Shown here one piece after another: positions 42,717-51,156 of a stretch of 64,000 bases of DNA. The DNA is from Maricaulis sp. (GTDB lineage Bacteria; Pseudomonadota; Alphaproteobacteria; Caulobacterales; Maricaulaceae). Where the stretch lies: NCBI GenBank assembly GCA_017643585.1, contig JAEPND010000005.1, forward strand, positions 62,001 to 126,000. Direction: 5' to 3'. A program made the position numbers and the translations under genes. Numbering within the stretch: the stretch's first letter is position 1; each line of letters opens with the position of its first letter. The notes beneath the pieces were generated by a model. The model was given only the letters and a program-made list of their open reading frames with translations. It was not told the DNA's origin and did not search any database.

Positions 42717-42729
42717 GTTATATTATAAC
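42717..42729 (+). promoter_or_regulatory. Zur-type operator before TonB receptor
   Basis: GTTATATTATAAC is a palindrome with perfect 6-bp arms around one base, matching the core of the Zur consensus GTTATANTATAAC. It ends six bases before the ATG of the receptor, so a bound repressor would block transcription or ribosome access. Confidence 0.8.
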
Positions 42730-42734
42730 ATCAC

Positions 42735-44804
42735 ATGAATAGATCGCTTGTCTCCGCCTGCCTTCTCGTCACCCTTTCCGCCACCGCTGCTGCCCAGGAC
42801 ACATCGACGGCTGATATTATTCACATCTGGGGCCAGGGAATGGACCAGATTGGCGTGGCTCAATCTGCGACCGAAGGGGTCGTCGGCTATGATGACATCT
42901 CGACACGACCGATCGGGAGAGTGGGTGAACTCGTTGAAGTCATCCCGGGCATGATCGCGACGCAGCACTCCGGAACGGGCAAGGCGAACCAGTATTTCAT
43001 GCGGGGTTTCAATCTGGATCACGGTACAGATTTCGCCGGCTTCATCGATGGTGCGCCGGTCAATATGCGCAGCCATGGCCATGGCCAGGGCTATCTGGAT
43101 CTCAATCCACTCATCCCGGAATTCGTATCTGAAATTCGTTTTCGCAAGGGTGCCTATCGTGCAGATGATGGTGATTTTTCACTCGCCGGGTCGGCCCGTT
43201 TCGCCCTCTATCAGCAATTGCCATCCAACTTCGCCAGCCTGGAGATCGGCGAATTTGGATACAGCCGAGCCGCTGCAGGCGTCAGCCATGAGACCGATGC
43301 CGGCGCACTGACCTTCGGCGGTGAACATGTCCTGTATGATGGCCCATGGAGCACGCAGGAGGACGCAGAGCGCATCAATCTGCTCGCCCGCTACGTGGCC
43401 CCGGCCTTTGGTGGTGATGCCAGCTTCACCCTCATGTATTACGATGCCGACTGGCGCGGCGCCGACCAAATTCCAGAACGAGCATTGAATGTGTATGGCC
43501 GTTTTGGTGTTATCGACCCGACGCTCGGGGGGCAATCGGAACGCCTCGCTGCCACAGCACGTTGGGAAAATCACCTCGCTGAGGTCAACGCCTGGATCGT
43601 CCGGTCCGACTTTACGCTCTACTCCAATTTCACCTATTTCCTCGAAGGCCCGGTCAATGGCGACCAATTCGAACAACGAGACGAACGCTGGATGTACGGG
43701 GCACGCTATCGTCAGCACGCGCACGTCGCAGATTCTCTTCAGCTCAGCTGGGGTGCCGAGCTTCGTCATGACGACATCGGTGAAATCGGCCTGCACCACT
43801 CTCGTGAGCGCGAGCGACTGGACACGGTCCGCGAAGACGCCATCAAACAGACAAGCTTCGCGACGCACATCGAGCTGAACTGGCAAGCGACCGACGCACT
43901 GCGCGTTATGGGGGGACTCCGCGCAGACTGGATGCAGGTCGATGTTGACGCCCGGACCCTCGCTGCCAATGGCGGCACCGCAGATGACGCCCTGCTTGCA
44001 CCAAAGTTCGGACTGGCCTGGCGCGCCTCCCCGGCCGTTGAACTCTACGCCAATTACGGCCGTGGTTTTCACTCCAATGATGCCCGTGGCGCCACTATTA
44101 CGCTGGCCCCAAGCACGGTCGTGATCACGGATCCGGCTGAGCCGCTGAACCCGGCCCATCACGTGCCGGGCGGAAAGCCAAATGCACCTGCAGTCGCTGT
44201 TCCGCTGCTAGTCCCGGGCGATGTCGCCGAGCTGGGCGTCCGCTGGCAGACCGACCACGTTCATTTCACGGCGGCTGCGTTCTGGCTGGAGCTCGACAGT
44301 GAGCTGGTTTTTGTCGGCGATGGCGGCTCCACAGAACCCAATGATGGATCCGAACGTCATGGTTTCGAAGCGGCCATGTTCTGGACGATCAATGACTGGC
44401 TGGTCGCCGACCTGGAAGCCTCCTGGACTGACGCCCGCTTCAAGACCAATGGCAGCGAGGATCACATTCCCGGCGCGGTGGAGACCGTGCTCAGTGGAGG
44501 CCTTATTGGCACTTGGGACGATTTCACCCTGTCTGTACGGGTGCGTCACTTCGGCGAAGCGCCTCTGATCGAGGACGGGTCAGTCCTCTCGGATCCGACA
44601 ACCCTGGTAAATCTGGGCGGTGAATACCGCTTCGGTTCAGCCGCGCTGTCTGTCGACGTTTTCAATCTCTTCGACGCACAAGATGCGGACATCACGTACT
44701 TCATCGAAAGCCGGCTCGCGACAGAAGCGACTGCGGTTGAAGATCGTCACCTGCGCAGCGTTGAACCGCGACAGATTCGCGCCGCAATCCGCTGGCAATT
44801 TTAA
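42735..44804 (+). CDS. TonB-dependent receptor, probable zinc uptake
   Basis: 689 residues. A signal peptide (SLVSACLLVTLSATAAAQ) is followed by a plug domain (GELVEVIPGMIATQHSG, ANQYFMRGFNLDHGTDFAGF, partial) and a beta-barrel ending in an aromatic residue (AAIRWQF). The plug has SHGHGQGY at 113-120, a His-rich loop suited to metal. With the Zur-type operator just upstream this points to zinc import, as for ZnuD/ZnuK-type receptors. No TonB-box is obvious. It ends convergently on the GNAT gene. Confidence 0.88.
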   Translation: MNRSLVSACLLVTLSATAAAQDTSTADIIHIWGQGMDQIGVAQSATEGVVGYDDISTRPIGRVGELVEVIPGMIATQHSGTGKANQYFMRGFNLDHGTDFAGFIDGAPVNMRSHGHGQGYLDLNPLIPEFVSEIRFRKGAYRADDGDFSLAGSARFALYQQLPSNFASLEIGEFGYSRAAAGVSHETDAGALTFGGEHVLYDGPWSTQEDAERINLLARYVAPAFGGDASFTLMYYDADWRGADQIPERALNVYGRFGVIDPTLGGQSERLAATARWENHLAEVNAWIVRSDFTLYSNFTYFLEGPVNGDQFEQRDERWMYGARYRQHAHVADSLQLSWGAELRHDDIGEIGLHHSRERERLDTVREDAIKQTSFATHIELNWQATDALRVMGGLRADWMQVDVDARTLAANGGTADDALLAPKFGLAWRASPAVELYANYGRGFHSNDARGATITLAPSTVVITDPAEPLNPAHHVPGGKPNAPAVAVPLLVPGDVAELGVRWQTDHVHFTAAAFWLELDSELVFVGDGGSTEPNDGSERHGFEAAMFWTINDWLVADLEASWTDARFKTNGSEDHIPGAVETVLSGGLIGTWDDFTLSVRVRHFGEAPLIEDGSVLSDPTTLVNLGGEYRFGSAALSVDVFNLFDAQDADITYFIESRLATEATAVEDRHLRSVEPRQIRAAIRWQF

Positions 44805-45262
44805 AGGCCCAGCTTCATGCCTTCATGGCTGGGAACAAACCCGAGGCGTTCGTAGAAGCGCAGTGCGTCGGGCCGGCTCTTGTCGGTGGTCAACTGGACC
44901 AGGCCACAGCCTTTCCGGCGGCACTGCTCGATTGCCCATTCGAACAAAACCTGGCCATAGCCCTCGCCCCGAGCGCGTGAATGGATGCGCACACTCTCGA
45001 TCTGACCGCGCCACATTCCCCTGCGCGACAGACCGGGAATAAAGCTGAGCTGTAGACATCCGACGATGCCCTCGCCGTCCTCGGCAACGGCCAGATATTG
45101 GTTGGGATCGGTGTCGATGGCAGCAAATGCCTCGACATAGTCACCGTGCACCGGATCGGCGACGACCTCCCGGCTCGCCCCCAATGCGTCATCGGCCAGC
45201 ATGTTGATGATCGCAGAGAGATCGTCGGCGCGGGCCCGTCGGAGGGTGAGGTTTTTGGGCAT
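44801..45262 (-). CDS. GNAT acetyltransferase
   Basis: 153 residues from ATG 45262; an upstream start at 45298 is less likely. The acetyl-CoA motif appears as RIHSRARGEGYGQVLFEWAIE and the C-terminal LTTDKSRPDALRFYERLGF is typical of small-molecule or protein N-acetyltransferases. Its sequence is not like PseH, so it is unlikely to fill the missing pseudaminate step. Substrate unknown. Confidence 0.88.
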   Translation of the reverse strand: MPKNLTLRRARADDLSAIINMLADDALGASREVVADPVHGDYVEAFAAIDTDPNQYLAVAEDGEGIVGCLQLSFIPGLSRRGMWRGQIESVRIHSRARGEGYGQVLFEWAIEQCRRKGCGLVQLTTDKSRPDALRFYERLGFVPSHEGMKLGL

Positions 45263-45378
45263 GGTGTTGGTCCCAGTTCGATTGAAAGCCTCAAACAAAT
45301 CTAGCCGTTTGTCGTCGACTGATGAAAGGCGGCATCACGGTGCTGGAAAAGAAGCTGTGAGCACCCTACTCTCTTGTC

Positions 45379-46554
45379 ATGCTGCATCATTTCTTCACCG
45401 AGCTCCGCGCTGCCAAGATCCCGGTCACGACCCGGGAATACCTGACCTTGCTGGAAGCGCTCGACAAGGGCGCCATCGATCCGAGCATCGGGCATTTCTA
45501 TTCGGTCAGCCGGGCGGCGCTGGTCAAGGATGAAAAGGATTTCGACAAGTTCGACATGGTGTTCGGCCATGTCTTCAAGGGTGTGGAAACGCTTGGTGCC
45601 CTGTTCGAGACCGAGGAGATCCCGGACGAATGGCTCAAGGCCATGATGCAACGTCTGCTCACCGAAGAGGAAATGGCCGAGCTTGCGGCCCTGCCCTTCG
45701 ACGAGCTGATGGAAACGCTGAAAAAGCGCCTCGAGGAACAGGAAAAGCGCCACGAGGGCGGAAACAAGTGGATCGGCACCGGCGGCACCTCGCCCTATGG
45801 CCATTCCGGCTATAATCCGGCGGGCGTGCGCATCGGCGGTCAAAGCCAGCACAAAAAGGCAGTGAAGGTCTGGGAACAGCGCCGCTACAAGGATCTGGAC
45901 GGCGAGCGCGAGCTGGGCACGCGCAATCTCAAGGTTGCCCTGCGCCGACTGCGCAAATTCGCCCGCGACGGCGCTCAGGAAGAGCTGGACCTGGGCGGCA
46001 CGATCGATGCCACGGCCAAACAAGGCTGGCTGGACGTGATCATGCGCCCGGAACGCCGCAATGCCATCAAGGTTCTCGCCCTGTTCGATGTTGGCGGATC
46101 CATGGATCCCTATGTGCGCATGTGCGAAGAGCTGTTTTCAGCCGCCCGCGGCACCTTCAAGAATCTCGAATACCTCTACTTCCACAACTGCCCCTATGAA
46201 GGGATGTGGAAGTCGAACCTGCGTCGCCGCGCGGAGACCGTGCCGACCTTTGATCTGATGCACAAATACCCGGCGGACTGGAAAGTCATCATCGTCGGTG
46301 ATGCGGCCATGGCCCCCTATGAGATCACCCATCCCGGCGGTTCGGTGGAACACTGGAATGAAGAAGCCGGCGCCGTCTGGCTGCAACGCCTCGTGGATAC
46401 CTGGCCCAACCTGATCTGGCTCAATCCGCAAAAGGAAGACTGGTGGGAGTATTCCTACTCCACCCGTCTCATCCAGGACATTATCGGCCCCCACCGCATG
46501 TTCCCGCTGACGCTGGAAGGCGTCGATGATGCGATGAAGGAACTGGCCCGCTAA
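45379..46554 (+). CDS. CoxE-like vWA domain protein
   Basis: 391 residues. An N-terminal helical region (TREYLTLLEALDKGAID, FDMVFGHVFKGVETL) is followed by a vWA domain with the metal site LFDVGGSMDPY near residue 235. The end LEGVDDAMKEL is conserved in the family. The MIDAS is DxGxS instead of the common DxSxS. The partner MoxR ATPase gene is upstream on the same strand but separated by a three-gene block. Confidence 0.9.
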   Translation: MLHHFFTELRAAKIPVTTREYLTLLEALDKGAIDPSIGHFYSVSRAALVKDEKDFDKFDMVFGHVFKGVETLGALFETEEIPDEWLKAMMQRLLTEEEMAELAALPFDELMETLKKRLEEQEKRHEGGNKWIGTGGTSPYGHSGYNPAGVRIGGQSQHKKAVKVWEQRRYKDLDGERELGTRNLKVALRRLRKFARDGAQEELDLGGTIDATAKQGWLDVIMRPERRNAIKVLALFDVGGSMDPYVRMCEELFSAARGTFKNLEYLYFHNCPYEGMWKSNLRRRAETVPTFDLMHKYPADWKVIIVGDAAMAPYEITHPGGSVEHWNEEAGAVWLQRLVDTWPNLIWLNPQKEDWWEYSYSTRLIQDIIGPHRMFPLTLEGVDDAMKELAR

Positions 46555-47174
46555 ACGAGCGGATCAAACCGGCCGTCATTGACGTCGATGCCGAGCTCGC
46601 TTTCAACGCGCGCGACCCAGCCGCGGACATTGAGGAATTCGTCGAGATCAAACCCGCCCTCGTCGGCGACGCGCGTATAGGCGACCAGTGCGATATCGGC
46701 CAGGGTCAGCTGTTCCGCGACGATGAAATCGCGCGACAACAACCGCATCTCCATCACGCCGAGCGCCCGTCGCCCCCGGGCCATCAGGTCCGGGTCAATC
46801 TGGTCCTCGTCCAGCCCCTTATAGGCTTTCTGAAAACGACGCACGGCGATGGCCGGCTCATGGCTGTACTGCTCCCAGAACATCCATTCGAGCATTTTGG
46901 CGACGTCGAAACTGTCGTCGGGGACGAGCTCGGAGCCTTCCGCGAGGTGGAAACAGATAGCATTGGACTGGGCCAGGATGCGGCCGTCCTGGCGCACCAG
47001 GCACGGCACCTGGCCGGCCGGATTGATCGACAGGAAGTCTTCGGTGCGCGTCTCGCCCTTGAGAACATCGACATTCTGCCAGTCATAGCTGATGCCCAGA
47101 CGATCGGCGGTCCATTTGACTTTCAGGCAGTTTCCACTGCGCTGATCTCCGTAAATACGTACGGGCTGAACCAT
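46551..47174 (-). CDS. Glutathione S-transferase family protein
   Basis: 207 residues from ATG 47174, which has AAGGAGGT upstream. The thioredoxin-like N-terminal domain has SGNCLKVKWTADRLGISYDW and INPAGQVPCLV with the glutathione-contact Q-S-N (ILAQSNAI). The helical C-terminal domain has EQLTLADIALVAYTRV. Substrate unknown; family members detoxify electrophiles or act in stress response. Confidence 0.9.
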   Translation of the reverse strand: MVQPVRIYGDQRSGNCLKVKWTADRLGISYDWQNVDVLKGETRTEDFLSINPAGQVPCLVRQDGRILAQSNAICFHLAEGSELVPDDSFDVAKMLEWMFWEQYSHEPAIAVRRFQKAYKGLDEDQIDPDLMARGRRALGVMEMRLLSRDFIVAEQLTLADIALVAYTRVADEGGFDLDEFLNVRGWVARVESELGIDVNDGRFDPLV

Positions 47175-47326
47175 GGGGACCTCCTTGATATGACTGCGGC
47201 AACATAGCTGGACCCGGGCAAAGGTCGAGCCGGAAATTGTGCCCTGGCCCATGTGTGACAGCTCGTCGCTTGGGCCTGCTCGATTGGCACACTATAAAGC
47301 AAGACAAATCACAAGGATCCCGCCCG

Positions 47327-47650
47327 ATGACAACCGTGTCCGACCTCAACATCACTGCTCCGGAAGACTGCGAGAACATGGCGCAGGTACGCGAGGGTGT
47401 GGATGCGCTGGACCGCGAACTGGTCGCCCTGATCGCCACGCGGGCCAAATACATGGAAGCCGCTGCGCGCATCAAACCCAATCGCGAGGTCGTGCGGGAC
47501 GAGTGGCGCATCAATGACGTGATTTCCAAGGTCATCGCCGAATCCGAACGGGTCGGCCTGAGCACCAGCATTTCCGAACCGGTCTGGCGCGAACTGGTCG
47601 AACGTTCGATCGCATATGAGTTCACGGTCTGGGACAAGACCCGGCTCTAG
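47327..47650 (+). CDS. AroQ-type chorismate mutase-like protein
   Basis: 107 residues from ATG 47327 (AAGGA upstream). The three-helix AroQ fold is visible: REGVDALDRELVALIATRAKYMEAAARIK (partial) and a C-terminal helix ending AYEFTVWDKTRL. R and K residues match chorismate-mutase or isochorismate-pyruvate-lyase (PchB) positions. It is single-domain and may act in aromatic amino acid or siderophore precursor synthesis. It overlaps the convergent hpt gene by four bases. Confidence 0.85.
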   Translation: MTTVSDLNITAPEDCENMAQVREGVDALDRELVALIATRAKYMEAAARIKPNREVVRDEWRINDVISKVIAESERVGLSTSISEPVWRELVERSIAYEFTVWDKTRL

Positions 47651-48042
47651 TCGGCCAGGGCACCGAACGCGGCACGCGTCGCCTTGACCATCTGCTCCAG
47701 CTGAAGCCGGGCTCCGGGCCAGGCGAGCTCTGGCAACTCCTCCGCCTCATCACACAGATCACCCAGGGCGAACGCCCCGACACCGCGGGACGACCCTTTC
47801 AGCGTATGCACAGCGGTTCGCCACTCGGAAGCTTCGCGCGCCAAACCCATCATGCCGATACAGCGATCAGCCTGTTCCAGCATCAGGGCAATCAGCTCAC
47901 GCTGAAGCGCCTCGTCCTCGCCGGTATAGCGAAGCAGGTGATCTCGATCGAAAAGCGCGGATCCGCCGGATTGGTATTCAGCAACCATGAAGCAGAGACT
48001 ATCCAGCCTGTTCTTAACATCCGCCTTAAGGGCCTGCGACAT
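47647..48042 (-). CDS. Hpt domain phosphotransfer protein
   Basis: 131 residues with one Hpt helix bundle; HTLKGSSRGVGA places the phosphorylatable histidine at residue 79. Stand-alone Hpt proteins pass phosphate between hybrid kinases and response regulators. No kinase or regulator gene is adjacent, so the partners are elsewhere. Confidence 0.88.
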   Translation of the reverse strand: MSQALKADVKNRLDSLCFMVAEYQSGGSALFDRDHLLRYTGEDEALQRELIALMLEQADRCIGMMGLAREASEWRTAVHTLKGSSRGVGAFALGDLCDEAEELPELAWPGARLQLEQMVKATRAAFGALAD

Positions 48043-48135
48043 TCGTGTGAAATACTCATCTAGGTGAATTTTTCGTTCAGTTTCGCGTCAGGCGGGAAAA
48101 TGCACTATGCTCCCCGCGCAATCAGGAGCCGTAGC

Positions 48136-48576
48136 ATGAAGAAGTTTTTCTTAGCCCTGCTCACTGCCGCAGGTGTCAGCCTTGTCGGATCAGTTGCGCA
48201 TGCTAACTCATCGCCGCAGGACGCGAGCACCGCCAAGTCCGAACAGACCAGCACCGCCAAGTCCGTGCTCCATCCCCGCGACCGCCACGGATATCGTGAT
48301 CGCCATCGTCATCGCCGGGATCGCGACGGATATCGCAATCCGCGCCACCGCCACGGCTATTATGACCGGGGTCGCTATGGCCGCGGCTATTATGGTCCAA
48401 GCCGTTATCAGGGTCGCCGCTGCTGGCGCGAAGAGCGCTATGGGCATTTCCGCGGTCGCCCGGCCCTTGTCTCCGACCGGGTCTGCCGGGACCGCCGTGG
48501 ATACATCTATGTCGAACGCGGTTCGACCCGACTGATCCATTATATCGATCGCCGAGGCCGTCGCGGACGCTATTGA
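48136..48576 (+). CDS. Exported Arg/Tyr/His-rich small protein
   Basis: 146 residues from ATG 48136 (GGAG upstream). A signal peptide (KKFFLALLTAAGVSLVGSVAHA) is followed by low-complexity sequence rich in RDRH, RYGRGYYG and similar. A short conserved-looking end (RCWREERYGHFRGRPALV, DRVCRDRRGYIYVERG) has two cysteines that could form a disulfide. Function unknown; a basic periplasmic or surface protein. Confidence 0.7.
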   Translation: MKKFFLALLTAAGVSLVGSVAHANSSPQDASTAKSEQTSTAKSVLHPRDRHGYRDRHRHRRDRDGYRNPRHRHGYYDRGRYGRGYYGPSRYQGRRCWREERYGHFRGRPALVSDRVCRDRRGYIYVERGSTRLIHYIDRRGRRGRY

Positions 48577-48852
48577 TCGAGGCATACAGAAGCCGCTTCA
48601 TCCAGATCTGACCTGATCCGGCCGCGCCAGAGCCGGTCCAAATAATTCGTACCGTCACCCAGAATTCACTTTCTGCGAGCTACAAGCTGTGGTAGCAGAA
48701 CAAGGGTGGACTGTCGGGGGGCAGCTCCGAAAGTCTCCAGGTTCGCGACAAAACCCGATTTCGCAGGCGAAATTGTGAAAGTGTCGCCCAAGATCCGCCC
48801 GGATTGGCGGTATTAATCAGCTTGGGACGGGGCGAATGTGTGATAGTTTGGT

Positions 48853-49272
48853 ATGCTTGAGTGTACGCATCTGATCTGGGGATTGTTCGTGGGGGAGTGT
48901 CCGGGGACCTTCACAGACGAATTTCGCCCCTATTCCCGCCTCGAAGCCGTCATCGAATATGACAGCAATAGCTGGCAGGTCTTGATCTCGAACCGCGGCA
49001 ATTTTGTGCTTGAACAATGTGTGCTGGAATTGCGTTCGGAACGCGGAGCCTTCGGTTATCGCTACGAGATGGATTTCGACCCGGACGAGATCTACCGGCT
49101 TGACCGCTTCGACTTTCGAAATCGCCTCGCAGACGCGCCCCGTCATCTTCAGGCCTTACGCGTTGAATGCCTCGACAGCGAACGTCTGGACATCCTCGTG
49201 GAGACGCTGGAAGTCGATGACCGCGAAGCCCCGGCCCGTCGATGGCAGCGCCTGGTCCCGGCTTTCCCATAA
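48853..49272 (+). CDS. Hypothetical protein
   Basis: 139 residues, not recognised. The sequence is globular and charged (VIEYDSNSWQVLISNRGNFVLEQ, partial; DFDPDEIYRLDRFDF). No signal peptide or membrane helix is present. No clear RBS precedes ATG 48853, and a GTG start about 12 codons later is possible. The 276 bases before it show no other feature I can name. Confidence 0.6.
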   Translation: MLECTHLIWGLFVGECPGTFTDEFRPYSRLEAVIEYDSNSWQVLISNRGNFVLEQCVLELRSERGAFGYRYEMDFDPDEIYRLDRFDFRNRLADAPRHLQALRVECLDSERLDILVETLEVDDREAPARRWQRLVPAFP

Positions 49273-49281
49273 ACAAACAAA

Positions 49282-49315
49282 ACGCCCGGACCGAAGGGGG
49301 AAAGGGTCCAGGCGT
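49282..49315. terminator. Terminator between hypothetical gene and chemoreceptor
   Basis: ACGCC-C-GGACC with GGTCC-A-GGCGT forms a stem with one mismatch. On the minus strand TTTGTTTGTTTAT follows, so it mainly serves the chemoreceptor gene. Confidence 0.75.
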
Positions 49316-49350
49316 CTGCATTCAACAAGGCGACATCAAGGGGGGAGAGA

Positions 49351-51051
49351 TCAGCCTGCCTTGCGAACTTCGTTGAGGAAGGACTCAACCGTCTGGTTCA
49401 GTCGTTCCGCGCGTTCAGTAACGGTGCGCACAGCGTCAAGGACATCGCGAGACGCCTCGCCGGTCTGATGCGCAGATTGCGAAACCGTACCGACATTCTC
49501 CGAGACCGAGCGCGCACTTGTCGCGGCATGGGCAACGGCACTGGAGATCTCCCGTGTCGACGCGCTCTGCTCTTCAGCAGCGGCCGCGATCGCGGACGAT
49601 GCCCGGCTGATTTCTGCCACAGCCTGCGTCACATCACCGATCGAGGATGAGGATGATGCGGCGGCGTCCTGGATCGCCTGGATCTGGTCGCGAATATCGT
49701 CTGTTGCCTTGGCCGTTTGGGCTGCCAGGGATTTCACCTCCGCAGCGACCACTGCGAAGCCCTTGCCGGCCTCCCCGGCCCGCGCCGCTTCGATCGTCGC
49801 ATTGAGCGCCAGCAGATTGGTCTGTTCGGAGATGTCATTGATCAGCTGGACAACATTACCGATTTCCTGCGCCGCTGATCCGAGGTTTTCAACCACACCC
49901 TGGACCGCCTTTGACCGTTCATCGGCTTGCGATGCCATGTCCGATGAGCCCTGGATCTGGGTTGTGACTTCCTGGATGGAGGCTGTCAGCTCCTCCGCAG
50001 CCGCTGCGACCGACTCCACATTGGCCGAGGCTTCGCCCGCGGCAGATGCCATTTCGCCGGACCGTGCAGAGCCTTCCGACGCAGCGGTCGACAATTGTTC
50101 GGAGATGGCGGACATCGAGGAACACGCCTCGGACACTTCCCCCAGCAGCGTCATGACTTCCTGGTCAAACCCGGCCGCCAGATCGTTCACACGCTTGGCA
50201 CGCGCTTCATTCGCCTGTGCCTGGGAGCGCTGCTCTTGTTCCAGTTCTTCCGCCTTGATGCCATTCTCCCGGAAGCGCTTCAGGCTTTCGACAACAGCAC
50301 CCAGCTCGTCATGCCGCTCCAGCGCACCGATATCGAGAGAATAGTCTCCATTGGCGAGCGTCTCGGTCGCGTCGGCGATCTGGGTGACCGACCGGGCCGT
50401 GCGACGCCCATACAGGACGGAAATTGCGATCAGGGCGATGGTGACCACAAGGGTCATGCCAATAAAGGTCATGATCGATGTGCGTGCGGCAGCGGCCGCA
50501 GACGCTGTATCATCGGCAGCCAGCTGGGCTGCGTGTTGCGCGATTTCATCCAGATCAGCGTTCAGTTCGTTGAACACACCATCAAACGGCGCCAGGAAAG
50601 CAACCGAACTTGCAAAATCCAGCTCCAGCATCTGGCCGACAAAATCGAGCGCATCCTTGTAGAGGCCCAGCTGTTCAACCAGTGCGTCGAGCGTTTCCTC
50701 TCGACCGGCCACGACCGGCGTGCCACGCAGAGCTTCGACGCGCGCTGTCACGGTGTCCACATTTGCGGCCACAGTCGCGAACTCGGCCATAACATCAACA
50801 CCCTCGCCCGCAGCCTGGCGTGTGACGATCTGGAAGACATCGGCGTTGATGGTTTCCAGATTTCCCTGGAGCTGGGTCAGCTCGACACCGTAACTCATTT
50901 GCTCGACGACCCGTTCCTGGGTCGAAGAGCCCTGCATGAGCGACCATGTGCCCAGACCGGCAACACTAATCAGGGCAAAAATCGCCATGATCGGTGCGAC
51001 AGCAAAGGATTGTGCAATCGTCAGTTTGAAAAGTGAGAGCCGGTTACTCAT
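49351..51051 (-). CDS. Methyl-accepting chemotaxis protein
   Basis: 566 residues. Membrane helices at about 12-37 and 190-214 frame a periplasmic helical sensor domain of about 150 residues (four-helix type). A HAMP domain (about 215-270) and the signalling hairpin follow, with the tip [28 protein letters not shown] (partial). Ligand unknown. There is no C-terminal CheR/CheB pentapeptide (ends NEVRKAG). It stands alone, apart from che genes. Confidence 0.95.
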   Translation of the reverse strand: MSNRLSLFKLTIAQSFAVAPIMAIFALISVAGLGTWSLMQGSSTQERVVEQMSYGVELTQLQGNLETINADVFQIVTRQAAGEGVDVMAEFATVAANVDTVTARVEALRGTPVVAGREETLDALVEQLGLYKDALDFVGQMLELDFASSVAFLAPFDGVFNELNADLDEIAQHAAQLAADDTASAAAAARTSIMTFIGMTLVVTIALIAISVLYGRRTARSVTQIADATETLANGDYSLDIGALERHDELGAVVESLKRFRENGIKAEELEQEQRSQAQANEARAKRVNDLAAGFDQEVMTLLGEVSEACSSMSAISEQLSTAASEGSARSGEMASAAGEASANVESVAAAAEELTASIQEVTTQIQGSSDMASQADERSKAVQGVVENLGSAAQEIGNVVQLINDISEQTNLLALNATIEAARAGEAGKGFAVVAAEVKSLAAQTAKATDDIRDQIQAIQDAAASSSSSIGDVTQAVAEISRASSAIAAAAEEQSASTREISSAVAHAATSARSVSENVGTVSQSAHQTGEASRDVLDAVRTVTERAERLNQTVESFLNEVRKAG

Positions 51052-51119
51052 TGTTCTCTCCGGAGCGAAATCGACCTGTTTTGATTATTGAAATTCGACT
51101 CGCTGAAAACGTGGTTAAC

Positions 51120-51144
51120 GCCCCGGCAGCAACGCCGCCGGGGC
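51120..51144 (-). terminator. Hairpin after TonB receptor gene
   Basis: GCCCCGGC / GCCGGGGC 8-bp stem with a nine-base loop, 13 bases after the receptor stop on the minus strand. The T run is weak. Confidence 0.6.
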
Positions 51145-51156
51145 ATATTTTAGTAC

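Noticed and set aside
44801-45262. GNAT gene as the missing PseH
   Set aside because: Its motifs are of a general GNAT type and it is not in the sugar operon.
48136-48576. Arg/Tyr-rich protein as a repeat array or CRISPR-like element
   Set aside because: The repetition is codon-level low complexity in one reading frame with a signal peptide; no regular repeat-spacer pattern exists here or elsewhere in the window.
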